A DNA stretch of 64,000 nt from Chiridota heheva (taxonomy: Eukaryota; Echinodermata; Holothuroidea; Apodida; Chiridotidae). The translations under genes and the position numbers were made by a program. Positions within the stretch are counted from its first letter, which is position 1, and every line of letters begins with the position of its first letter. The notes under the pieces are model-generated. The model was given only the letters and a program-made list of their open reading frames with translations, was not told the origin of the DNA and did not search any database. The DNA lies in NCBI GenBank assembly GCA_020152595.1, contig JAIGNY010001857.1, positions 2,173,501 through 2,237,500 of the forward strand, in the 5' to 3' direction. Positions 13,495 to 24,239 of this stretch are shown here, piece after piece.

Positions 13495-13849
13495 TTAATA
13501 TGCATGACATCACCACCAAACAATACGACACATCTCCAGATCATGGGCTATCTGTTAACCAATATGGCATGAATCCAGTGTATTGTTCTTAAGATATCAT
13601 GCTTACAAGCTTGTCAGATACACACATACATACACCCACCTGTACATACACACATCAGCATGACTGTATAGGTTCTTTATGCTATTAGCATCGGATGTTG
13701 ATGCATGAAACATACACAACATGATCAGAGAATAGTTCCCAAAATTTAACTCAAAAAAAATGTTCAGGTCTATCATCATCTCCAATTAAAATAACATGAG
13801 ATTGGTGAAACCAACATCTCCAAAAACCTTTCCTTAAACCCTTATGGTA

Positions 13850-14222
13850 GATAAGGTAATTAATTAATTAATTAATTAATGGTAGATAAGGTAATTAATC
13901 AATGGTAGATAAGATAATTAATCAATAGTAGATAAGATAATTAATTACTAGTAGATAAGGTAATTAATTAATGGTAAATAAGAAAATTAATTAATGGTAA
14001 ATAAGAAAATTAATCAATGGTAGATAAGGTAATTAATCAATGGTAGATAAGGTAACTTAATGGTAGATGAGGTAACTTAATGGTAGATAAGGTAACTTAA
14101 TGGTAGATAAGGTAACTTAATGGTAGATAAGTAAACTTAGTGGTAGATAAGTAAACTTAGTGGTAGATAAGTAAACTTAGTGGTAGATAAGTAAACTTAG
14201 TGGTAGATAAGTAAACTTAATG
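13850..14222. repeat. Minisatellite, about 20-22 bp unit
   Basis: The array evolves along its length: TAATTAATTAAT at the left, then units of GGTAGATAAGGTAATTAATC, then GGTAGATAAGGTAACTTAAT, and finally five almost identical copies of GGTAGATAAGTAAACTTAGT. Confidence 0.95.
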
Positions 14223-14429
14223 TCTTGAAGAGGGCATGTCTGTTCATACACCACAATAACATCTATAAATTTAGGTGCAAAATGGTTGAATTGTGACAGA
14301 AGATGCTAATTTTTGATATTTTCATGATTTCAAAGTAATTGAAATAAAGTATTCTTGCCTTCCCTGTCCATTAGAAAATTAAGTGACTGCGTAGTATTTT
14401 TGAAAAGGAAAACTGTTCTTTACAGGATA

Positions 14430-14527
14430 ATGAACGCATAGTGGTATAATGCATAGTGGTATAATGCACAGTGGTATAATGCACAGTGGTATAATGCACA
14501 GTGGTATTATGCACAGTGGTATATTGC
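14430..14527. repeat. 15-bp minisatellite, about 6 copies
   Basis: Units of GTGGTATAATGCACA, the first two with ATGCATA. A short frame starting in it is a repeat artefact. Confidence 0.9.
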
Positions 14528-14884
14528 AGTGGTTTCCAGATTTCCTACCTTATAACAAATTCTGTTTTTTCTTCAAGACTCAAACTTCATATAAAATATC
14601 AATTTTGATGATTTTTTTCTATTTGTATTTTCTTTCCCTTTCACAAATCATGATGTTGGAAAAACATATAAATGTTACCTTTAAGGATCTAAATAAATGT
14701 TCAATGTGTGGTGTGTTGTACTCAGAGGCTCCATTTTAATAAGAACAGTAAATCATGCAAACATTAAATAATGATCCTCTACACATGTTACTGTACACAA
14801 AACAATTAGTAAGGACTTTATTCTTGCCCATTCATAGCAAATCCACAAATCAAGAGAACATGCAAGGTTACAGAAAGGACCTCT

Positions 14885-15765
14885 AGTGGTTCATCCTAAG
14901 GATATTTCAACCCTCCCAGGATCCGGCAGCAGTGTTAGGGCTCATCCTGAGGATATTCCAACCCTCCCAGGCTCCAGCAGCAGTTTTGGGGTTCATCCTG
15001 AGGATATTTCCAACCCTCCCAGGCTCCTCTTCATCCCGTGGATATTCCAACCCTCCCTGGCTCCTGCAGCGGTGTTAGGGTTCATCCCAAGGATATTTCA
15101 ACCCTTCCTGGCTCCTGCAGCGGTGTTAGGGTTCATCCCGAGGGTATTCCAACCCTCCCTGGCTCCTACAGCGGTGTTAGGGTTCATCCTGAGGATATTC
15201 CAACCCTCCCAGGCTCCTGATCATCCCGCGGATATTTCAGCCCTCCCTGGCTCCTGCAGCAGTGATAGGGTACATCCCGTGGATATTCCAACCCTCCCTG
15301 GCTCTTGCAGCGGTGTTAGGTTTCACCCACTGGATATTCCAACCCTCCCAGGCTCCTGTTCATCCCGTGGATATTCCAACCCTCCCTGGCTCCTACAGCG
15401 ATGTTAGGGTTCATCCCGAGGATATTCCAACCCTCCCAGGCTCCTGTTCATCCTGAGGATATTCCAACCCTTTCAGGCTCCTACAGCAGTGTAAGGGTTT
15501 ATCCTGAGAATATTCCAACCCTCCCTGGCTCTTGCAGCGGTGTTAGGTTTCACCCACTGGATATTCCAACCCTCCCAGGCTCCTGAAGCAGTGTTAGGGT
15601 TTATCCCGTGGTTATTCCAACCCTCCCTGGCTTCTACAGCGGTGGGTGTTAGGGTTCATCCCGAGGATATTCCAACCCTCCCAGGCTCCTCTTCATCCTG
15701 AGGATATTTCAAACCCTTCAGGCTCCTACAGCAGTGTTAGGGTTCATCCTGAGGATATTCCAAAT
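14885..15765. repeat. Minisatellite, about 51-bp composite unit, about 17 copies
   Basis: Units combine CAACCCTCCCTGGCTCCTGC, AGCGGTGTTAGGGTTCATCC and CGAGGATATTC. Some copies lack the AGCGGTGTTAGGG block, giving shorter units that alternate irregularly with full ones. The frames across it are repeat artefacts. Confidence 0.95.
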
Positions 15766-16004
15766 AATTGTGGATTAATAAAAACCACCAATGATTTGCA
15801 TAAGTCAATACAGCAGTACCAGTAGTCATAAAATAAAAATGTTATACAAAGTTGCAAGTGCAATCAAGCCTGAATATTAAAATAATCTGCAAAATGGCAT
15901 AGATATATTTAACCGATTTTAATTTAAAGTAAGGTAGTTATTGATGTTTCTACAGTATATGTCCATGAGCCTTAAAAGAAACCATTTTACAGATTACAAT
16001 GAAC

Positions 16005-16592
16005 AGAAATCACTAGGAAGCAAGCAACACTAGGAAGCAAGCAACACTAGGAAGCAAGCAACACTAGGAAGCAAGCAACACTAGGAAGCAAGCAACACTA
16101 GGAAGCAAGCAACACTAGGAAGCAAGCAACACTAGGAAGCAAGCAACACTAGGAAGCAAGCAACACTAGGAAGCAAGCAACACTAGGAAGCAAGCAACAC
16201 TAGGACGCAAGCAACACTAGGAAGCAAGCAACACTAGGAAGCAAGCAACACCAGGAAGCAAGCAACACTAGGAAGCAAGCAACACTAGGAAGCAAGCAGC
16301 ACTAGGAAGCAAGCAACACTAGGAAGCAAGCAGCACTAGGAAGCAAGCAGCACTAGGAAGCAAACAAACTAGGAAGCAAACAACACTAGAAAGCAAGAAA
16401 CACTAGATAGCAAGCAACAGTAGGAATCAAGCAACGATAGGAAGCTAGCAACAATAGGAAGCAAGCAACAATTGGAAGCAAGCAACACTAGGAAGCAAGC
16501 AACAATTGGAAGCAAGCAACACTAGGAAGCAAGCAACACTAGAAACCAAGCAACACTAGGAACCAAGCAACACTAGAAACTAAGCAACAATA
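16005..16592. repeat. 17-bp minisatellite, about 34 copies
   Basis: Units of AACACTAGGAAGCAAGC, nearly perfect at the left (16,020-16,260) and increasingly diverged towards the right (AACAATTGGAAGCAAGC, AACACTAGAAACCAAGC). The decay gradient suggests recent expansion from the left. Confidence 0.97.
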
Positions 16593-16799
16593 TGACTGGA
16601 TTACTTCACTCAATCATGTTTTGTAGCAGCTTTTAAAAGAATGAATGAATGAATGGATGATGCGATCGGAAATTTGTTATTTAATAAAAAAATCCCTGAT
16701 GCAATACAGTAGGTACTGCTGCAGTAACTTCTTGAATGTCTCAAAAGCTCTTTTGAAAGTATGATTTCATTTCAAATTTGACTACGGTAAAGCAATAGC

Positions 16800-17700
16800 C
16801 CTTTCCTTGTTGGTTAATTTTCAAGTTTGACATTAGGCCCCACCTACAGTACTCTTTGATATGCAAGACATCACCACCAAAAACAAAAAGGATGCATCTA
16901 CAGATCATGGGCTATCTGTGTACCACAAATGACATGAATGTAACTTATCATTCTCGAGATACTGTGTTTACAAGCTCTTTTCAGCATAATTATATTAAGC
17001 CCTGCACTACACATATTGATGAATTTCAACAATTTAAAACCATGAACACATACACACTAGCTAACATCACATTTATACCAAATATGAAACAAAATGGACA
17101 ATTGGTTGTTAAAAAACAAGCATTTCAAGATTTTTACATTAGCCTTGCCCACTCATTAATATGTGTGACTTCATCACCAAAAACGATAGGGCACATCTAC
17201 AGACTAGGGCCTACCTATGTAACACATATGACATAAATACAATGTGTCATTCTGGAGATTTTGTGTTTATGAGCTATATACGAGCAACATCACATTATGA
17301 CCTGCCCACAACATATAATAATGAGATTCAACGTTTTTATACCATGAGCACGTGGACACTAGTTAACAACAGTATTATACAAAATATGAAAGAAACAGAC
17401 AAACAGTTGTTGAAATATGAGCGATTCAACAATTTTTATATTAAGCCCCTTCCACTCATTAATATGCATGACATCAACAACAAAAACAATAGGGCACATC
17501 TTCGAACCATGGGCTATATGTGTACCACATATCGCATGAATCCAATGTATCACCATTTTTGAGGTATCACCATTCTTGAGATATCATGTTTACAAGCTAT
17601 GCGTAACACACACACACAAATACACACATTCATACATACATACATACACATGCATGACAAGTGGACCGGATAGGTTCCTGATGCTGATTATCTGACCAAA
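16800..17700. mobile_element. Dispersed element with about 300 bp internal repeats, copy 2
   Basis: Three internal units start with ATGCAAGACATCACCACC (16,861), ATGTGTGACTTCATCACC (17,160) and ATGCATGACATCAACAAC (17,463). The right end has a (CA)n/(CATA)n stretch then GACCGGATAGGTTCCTGATG, shared with the copy near 37,690. The left edge at about 16,800 is read from weak similarity with the 51,600 copy. Confidence 0.65.
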
Positions 17701-18260
17701 AATGACTAGCTTTAACAGGTTTTTTTTTTTTTTTTTGTAGAAATTTCCCACTTAAATCAATTTGGAAATTATGAATGAGCTTTACTTGATTCTTCAAGGT
17801 GCAAAATCCAATCACAAATGAAGCAATGTTGAGTTAAATGCTGATATCTAATGCTATTTTGACAAATGACAAATGAGTCGATTGCTGATATCATTCATCT
17901 TGGGCCTGATCTTGTCAATTATTCTATCAAAATCCACTGTACATTTGCAAGCTATCACATGACACCCTCACTCAAATCTACAGTTGTGGCAGTTATAACC
18001 GTGCGAAAAACAGGAATTTGCAGGAAGAAATTGTTTATAATCATTAAAAAAAAAGAAATACTGAGTAAGCAACAGTATATATGTGTACCCTAAAAACGTC
18101 CCCCATGTAATTGTGCGATGATGAATAGTACATTAAATTGTGAAGGAAGGAAGCATATAAAGATGTATTTACTACATTCATATTATCTGTCGCGTTTCAT
18201 GAGAAGATTTTTGACAACCTTTATTCAGAACCGTGTGAATTTTATAATTAATTCCAACTC
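17701..18260. other. Unassigned sequence
   Basis: A poly-T run near 17,720 and short frames without recognisable domains. Confidence 0.4.
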
Positions 18261-18261
18261 T

Positions 18262-19434
18262 GCCCTCCTAACACCAATTCATGAGAATCATGACCAAACC
18301 CTCCTAACACTGATTCATAAGAATCATGACCAAACCCTCCTAACACTGATTCATAAGAATCATGACCAAGCCCTCCTAACACCGATTCATAAGAATCATG
18401 ACCAAGCACTCCTAACACCGATTCATAAGAATCATGACCAAGCACTCCTAAGACCGATTCATAAGAATCATGACCAAGCCCTTCTAACACTGATTCATAA
18501 GAATCATGACCAAGCCCTCCTAACACTGATTCATAAGAATCATGACCAAACCCTCCTAACACCGATTCATAAGAATCATGACCAAGCACTCCTAATACCG
18601 ATTCATAAGAATCATGACCAAGCCCTTCTAACACTGATTCATAAGAATCATGACCAAGCCCTTCTAACACCGATTCATAAGAATCATGACCAAGCCCTTC
18701 TAACACCGATTCATAAGAATCATGACCAAGCCCTCCTAACACTGATTCAAAGAATCATGACCAAGCACTCCTAATACTGATTCAAAGAATCATGACCAAG
18801 CCCTCCTAAGACCGATTCATAAGAATCATGACCAAGCCCTCCTAACACCGATTCATAAGAATCATGACCAAACCCTCCTAACACCAATTCATGAGAATCA
18901 TGACCAAGCCCTCCTAACACTGATTCATGAGAATCATGACCAGAATCATGACCAAGCCCTCCTAAACACTCCTAATAACACTGATTCATAAGAATCATGA
19001 CCAAGCCCTCCTAACACCGATTCATAAGAATCATGACCTAAAGCACTGACCAAATAACCGATTCATAAGAATCATGACCAAACCCTCCTAACACCAATTC
19101 GCAAGAAGAATCATGACCAAGAATCATGACCCCTCCTAACACTGATTCATGAGAATCATGACCAAGCCCTCCTAACACTGATTCATGAGAATCATGACCA
19201 AGCCCTCCTAACACTGATTCATGAGAATCATGACCAAACCCTCCTAACACTGATTCATAAGAATCATGACCAAGCACTCCTAACACCAATTCATGAGAAT
19301 CATGACCAAGCACTCCTAACACTGATTCATGAGAATCATGACCAAACCCTCCTAACACTGATTCATAAGAATCATGACCAAGCACTCCTAATACCAATTC
19401 GTAAGAATCATAACCAAGCCCTCCACTGGGGCAC
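18262..19434. repeat. 36-bp minisatellite, about 31 copies
   Basis: Each unit contains TTCATAAGAATCATGACCAA and then a CCTCCTAACACCGA block. The period of 36 is a multiple of three, so both strands stay open for well over 100 codons (HKNHDQALL and LGHDSYESV peptide repeats). Units near 18,940-19,130 are partly deleted. I see no start context, signal peptide or splice sites that would make these frames genes. Confidence 0.97.
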
Positions 19435-19830
19435 CTTCTAGCATCATTTTCAAATGAAATGCAACAATCTGAGAAACTATTCTGAAGACTCCTTTGTTCA
19501 GAGTAGACATAATTAAAATTTTGATTTTTACATTTAAGTCTTTTTTCTAATTATTTAAGTTTTTGGACTACATCTTGATGTCAATTAACAGCAATCTAAT
19601 GTGGCTGAGTAATGTAGTCATTTTGATACTATTCATAACCACCAGTATTGAAAGGAGAAAAGCATCATCTCATGTATCATCGTTCAATTTCCTACCATTC
19701 CATCATTTTCAATGTCTGTTAAATAATCAATTACTTGTATCATAATGCTTGTAACATACCTTTAAGTTACACACCTGTATTTACACTTCCCTCTCAAAAA
19801 GTACAGTAAGTACCCTTCACCTCCTTATTC

Positions 19831-19836
19831 TTTAAT
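19831..19836 (-). terminator. Possible polyadenylation signal of USPL1 (ATTAAA)
   Basis: ATTAAA on the minus strand, about 150 bases beyond the USPL1 stop. No transcript evidence is available, and another ATTAAA at 19,971-19,976 is too near the stop to be likely. Confidence 0.25.
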
Positions 19837-19853
19837 ACAGTGAAGTGACTTGA

Positions 19854-19990
19854 AACAGAGAAAGCTTGGTGTTCCTGGACTCTCAATGAAATCATACTTT
19901 GGGAATGCTGCTTGATCATGCAACAGAGAAAGCTTGTTATTCATGGACTCTCAATTAAATCATCCTTTGATTTAATGCTGCTTGATCATG
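19854..19990. repeat. Direct tandem duplication of about 67 bp at the USPL1 stop codon
   Basis: Two copies run from ACAGAGAAAGCTTG to AATGCTGCTTGATCATG (19,857-19,920 and 19,923-19,990). The second copy overlaps the USPL1 stop codon (19,986-19,988), so the duplication lies across the coding end and the 3' untranslated region. Confidence 0.75.
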
Positions 19991-21290
19991 TGATACCATC
20001 TAACAATCTCTTCATGTCTGGGTCCTCTAAGAGGTCATCAAAGGTCATATCATCCTTGTTTAGCAGATCCTCTAAAAAGCCTTCCATTGAGGAAGAACTC
20101 GCGCTGCATGGGCTGTAACAAAGTCATCTCCCATATCCTCAAGCAGTTGATGAAGACTACTCTCACTGTCCTCTACAACGATTCCGCTAGTCTCACTGTC
20201 CTCTACAACTGTTCTGCTCAGCTGGCAGCTAGCATTTGAAAGAGGCGAATCAGCTGAAAAACTGGATCTAGAGATATCCGGTTGACTACAAGTTTCATAT
20301 CTTGAATTATCTGGTTGACTACGAGTTTCATATCTTGGCTGTTTTAAATAAGTTGATGGTGAACTTTGGGAACTTCTGCTTAACAAGAGATTCTTTTCTC
20401 TGAGGGAAGGCAGCTGCTTGGCAACACTTGAATACTTCGCTGCAAATATTTGCCCCAAATACGACAGGGACATTCTGTTTATTGCCCCTTTCTCCAAGTC
20501 TTTAAGTTCTTTAGTAGTCTTTTTTCTACCCCAGACCTTTCTATGGACGCCCCGGCCAATTCTTGCCAATCCATGATTTCTCATGCGATCTGATTTTGCA
20601 TCTGAAAGAGGAAGTGAATTGTGTTTGCTTGCTAATCGTCGTTTTAGAGATGCCCTTTCTTTCCCTACTTGTCCCTGAGGTGTGAGTTGTGGGGGTATTC
20701 TTCGCATCACCCTAGCTCTGTACTTCTCTTCGCTGGGTCTCTCTTCTTTGCTGCCTTGCATAGATTTTCTTGCTCGTAGGAGATAACTAACCCACTTTGT
20801 ACTGTTACCATCTAGGATATCCCCAGCAGCACTGGAGTGACTTTTGACCCTTTCTCCTTATCTCCTTTTGGAATGTGAACATTTTTAGACCCTCTTTGTA
20901 ATATAACATTACTTTCCTCATCACTGGACTCCTCCCTGTCGACAGACTCAACATTCGTTGCATCTGCAGGAATGTTCTTTGGTACATACCCAGCATGTAT
21001 CTGAACTGGTGGAACTTGAAGTAGTGGTGTGCAACCTGTGTTTCCATCCTTGCCTGACCCTTGACCTGTCTCAGATTGATGCGCCTCTTTAGTACCTGCA
21101 CTTACCACATCCTGAACAGGAGCATCTATGAAATGAACCATGTCTTCCTTCAGGGTGTAGCATTTGGTGCAAGTCTTACCCTGTCTCTCCCACATCACAA
21201 TGTGAGCCTCCGAGGATGGAAAGACAGGTTCTGAATCCTCCCACTGACATAGAGCAGACTTCAGATCATCCGCTTTCAACCACATGTTTC
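19986..21290 (-). CDS. USPL1: USPL1-like SUMO isopeptidase, last exon: Asp box, domain end and C-terminal tail
   Basis: The acceptor TTATCATTACAG precedes GAAACATG at 21,290. The one-base phase from the previous exon gives R-NMWLKADDLK, where the first D of DD corresponds to the catalytic Asp of USPL1. SEAHIVMWERQ closes the protease domain. The tail is low in complexity and acidic/serine-rich (ESSDEES). It contains STKWVSYLLRAR, which resembles a GSWVKGLISRG-type patch of vertebrate USPL1, a basic ERASLKRRLASKH stretch, and an acidic hydrophobic C-terminus (GFLEDLLNKDDMTFDDLLED) ending in TGA at 19,986. Two frame offsets of one base are seen, near 20,842-20,845 (an AAAA run) and near 20,113-20,118. 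Open reading continues in the next frame after each, which fits missing bases better than random decay. A VVEDSE(T/S) motif is tandemly duplicated near 20,160-20,210. Confidence 0.85.
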
Positions 21291-21430
21291 CTGTAATGAT
21301 AAAAAATACATCACTCACATTATTTGTGCTTTTTAGGATGAAAATTATCTTCTATACCAAATGTACCTACAGAAAACCATCAAGACAATTTTTTCCCATG
21401 AGGTAGAGAATTCCTAAACACCACTGGGCC

Positions 21431-21468
21431 ATTCCGCAGTCCGTCACATAATTCACAGACTGCGGAAT
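21431..21468. other. Short inverted repeat (hairpin) in USPL1 intron
   Basis: ATTCCGCAGTC at 21,431-21,441 and GACTGCGGAAT at 21,458-21,468 form a perfect 11-bp stem with a 16-base loop. It lies about 150 bases upstream of the last USPL1 exon in transcript direction. A short GACCCCAGGGGTCTG duplication lies next to it. It may be a fragment of a foldback element. Confidence 0.6.
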
Positions 21469-21851
21469 AGTCCTAGCTGATCCCTGGTAGATCCAAAAGG
21501 TCTGGGAGACCCCAGGGGTCTGGCAGATCCCTGGGAGACCCCAGGGGTCTGCTGATTTATCTTCATTCATTTACAGGCATGGTCATCTTTTATGAAAGTG
21601 AACGGAACAAAATGGCAAATAAAATATTCAAATATATCTGTTGATACATCACTGAGATTATTTTTGTTTTTTAGTGAGGAAAAGGTATTCCTCTTAAATG
21701 TTCCAACATTAATAGGTGAAGAGCATTTTGTTCCCTTGAGGGATGCACTGGGCTAGATGCAGAAAACAACCACTGCTTTACCTCCTTTAATGACGAGGTA
21801 AGTGGCTAGGAATGATCATTTGATGTGAAAGAGCACAGAAAAAGAAACACT

Positions 21852-22095
21852 AGAACAGTAAATACCGCCATGGTTCGCATGCCCATGCAAATTGACACCC
21901 ATATCATATGACCCGCACAATTATAAAAAGGCATCTCACGCTAAGTCCCACATGGCATCCCATGTCCCACATGGCATCCCACCCCATCCATTGTCCCACA
22001 TGGCATTCCAACATATCTCCCACATGGCATCCCACTCCATGTCCCACATGACATCCCATCCCATCCCCTGGTCGACGTGGCATTCCATCATACAG
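21852..22095. mobile_element. Left end of the 19-bp-repeat element, short copy
   Basis: The head GTAAATACCGCCATGGTTCG followed by CATGCCCATGCAAATTGACA matches the head of the large copy at 40,330. A few TCCCACATGGCATCCCA units follow and then unrelated sequence. It is probably a truncated or internally deleted copy. Confidence 0.7.
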
Positions 22096-22248
22096 TACTG
22101 TTCCGTCTCAGATGACAATTGCATCGGGCCAAAATGCATCCGTTTTCACAAGTGGGGAAAAAATCACTGCGTCTCCCATCAGATATGCGTCACCCTTAAT
22201 ACTCCAGATTTTTCACTGAAACATAAGCTTGTAATCATCGGGAATGTT

Positions 22249-23106
22249 TGTTTTTTGATGAGGGCTTAACGGCACCACGACAACGAGGGTCAAGTTGTGC
22301 CTGAGAGGTCAGATCATTCTAGAGGTAGGAAGGAAAGGAAACAGGGGGAGAATGAGAGAAAAACAAGAACAAACTGTCAAAAAGCCGGGATCTTGAGAGG
22401 TGCATAAGTGAAAAAAAAGTAGAGAGAGGGGGTGGAAGAGGAGAACTAAATATGGTTGTAGAGGGAAGCATGATGAAGGAGATAATTTTATCCGGAGGGT
22501 TTTTCTGGAAGAACTCGGCAATTGAGTTGTGGGGATCGAGGGAAGCTCTTGGTAGGTTGTACAGGGGGCAAGCAAGGAAAACGTGATGAATTGTGAGGGT
22601 GCAGTGGCAATTGTTGCAGAGGGGTTGGGGGGAGCCAATAAGGATGTGGGAGTGGGTAAGATGGGTGTGACCTATTCTAAGACGGGTAATATAAACAAAC
22701 GTTGTCGACACGAGAGAGGTTGTTGGTGGTGGGTTTGATCGGAATGGTGGGCTGGATGACGTGGAGTTTGTTATCAATTTGGGAGTCCCATGAGGTTTGC
22801 CAGGGAAGTGATAGGCGGTTTGATGTCAGAAAGGGTTTTGGGAAAAGGGGTAGGGGGGAGGTTGAGGGCAAGCTTAGTGGCTGCATCAGCCCTGTCATTG
22901 CCAGAGCTGCCAACATGGCTGGGTATCCAGAAAAAAATAATACTTTCCCTGCAGAGGGTGAGCGAAAGGAGTTTCCTCCGGAGGTGGGATGTGAAGTTAT
23001 CCCATTTAAGATTGAGTAAAGAAGTAAGACCAGCCTTGTCGGGAATGAGTTGGGATTGCATTGGATTCATGCTGCTCTTGTCTATAAAATCAATACAAGT
23101 TAACAA
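22249..23106 (-). pseudogene. 3' part of an I-like LINE: RNase H and C-terminal region, degenerate
   Basis: On the minus strand the 5' side encodes an RNase H segment (FFWIPSHVGSSGNDRADAAT) near 22,850-23,000. The C-terminal region of I/Nimb-type LINEs follows (TRLRIGHTHLTHSHIL, then PLCNNCHCTLTIHHVFLACP) near 22,530-22,680. The frame changes at least twice and a stop separates the blocks, so it is inactive. It ends in a 3' tail GTGCCGTTAAGCCCTCATCA and a CA-rich run near 22,249. The reverse transcriptase and endonuclease are absent, so the copy is 5' truncated. Confidence 0.85.
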
Positions 23107-24230
23107 TAGCCATTCAACTCGCGAGTTAATACGTCATCCTTGTTGACTAAAATCGTACATGAGAAGGCTTGTCCCGAGTTTTAATATTGTTCAGGCTCTG
23201 TCATCAGAATTTTAAAGATATGTTTACAGATTTACATTTTATAGTTGGTATTAAATAAGATCATAACACATTTGCAATCGGTCTAACTCGCACATATCGT
23301 AGCACAATTGTAATGCTTTGAATTTTGCAGTGTGATATTGATCCTTTATGAAAAAAGGAAAACAATTTAAAAATATCTTTTAAACTATTATCCCTTCTTA
23401 TCTTTCACAGCGGGACCATTTCAAGAATGAAAGAATCATGACCAAGCAATTGTTTTCATTAATCATTTTGTTTTTGCTTATATTATTTTTTAAGTTACTT
23501 GTTGGTTTGATTTTTCATGGATTGATTTTCATGATTCAAGTTTACCTAACAGAGTTTAACAAAACATTATATATCATAATTACTTGTTTTTTTGTAGAGA
23601 TTCTGTTCCATTAACCAAGGATGTGTTCGCTAATTATTGCATTAACACATTGAGCTGCATGTATAAACACAGAAAGAAAAAAATATCAAAACGATAATAG
23701 TTCCTTCAAAATTTACATAGGCCTATCGACTGGCCAAATTCGATACCAAAACTCATATCAATTTAATGCTCACACACAGAATAGCAAAACCATTCATAGT
23801 TTCACTTTCATTCAACATCGGATGTGTTGGTTTAATTGTAAATTCAATGGCACACTGGCTAATTGGTACATCGGTCAATAACCGATGCGCCCGCCTAGTG
23901 AAAAATCGCTGGAGCAGCCCACAAGGAAGGTGAAGGAGGGAGGGGATGGGGGGCTCAGACTCTCCCCAGTTCAGTCCTTCTTGGTGCCCCTTTGGTGCAC
24001 CTCGACCAATGGAATTTCAATCCCCAGTCCAGCTGTACATATTTGCGCACTAATCTTTTACAGGACAAAGTGATAAAAAGGAATACCCACAAAGGAACAT
24101 AATCAACTTACTCCATTTTGCCAATTTTATTCCGAATATATAGTAATCCAAAACACTTAAAATCCATCAGAAATAAGTTGAAAATAAATTGTACACCCCA
24201 TAAACAGATAAAGGGTAAAAGATGAACTAG
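23107..24230. other. Unassigned intronic sequence
   Basis: About 1.1 kb with no recognised element. A single AGAATCATGACCAAGCA at 23,428-23,444 resembles the 36-bp minisatellite unit at 18,262-19,434. Confidence 0.4.
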
Positions 24231-24239
24231 TTACGCAAG

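Larger units (their letters stand above)
11689..13790. mobile_element. Dispersed element with about 300-330 bp internal repeats, copy 1
   Basis: The head AAAATGTTTAGTGGTTCTGA is shared with the copy near 51,600. It is followed by diverged repeats bearing ATGACATCACCACCAAA, TGTGTACCACATATGACATG, a TGTTTACAAGC word and a GCCCxxCCCACT word, seen near 12,000, 12,300 and 13,500. The right end (ACACACATACATACACCCAC then ATAGGTTCTTTATGCTATTA) matches the ends of the copies near 17,690 and 37,700. The array is split at 12,586-13,494 by piggyBac-type MITEs. No coding capacity is visible. The superfamily is unknown. Confidence 0.65.

Noticed and set aside
16800-17700. Helitron assignment for the element with 300-bp repeats
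   Set aside because: The central tandem repeats would fit, but I see neither a CTRR end nor the terminal hairpin, so the class is left open.
18118-18774. 218-codon frame with HKNHDQALL repeats, and the reverse-strand LGHDSYESV repeats
   Set aside because: The 36-bp minisatellite keeps frame by its length. Reading on both strands and partial units argue against a gene.
22702-23146. Plus-strand frames of 105 and 118 codons
   Set aside because: Antisense to the RNase H region of the I-like LINE remnant, with no domain of their own.
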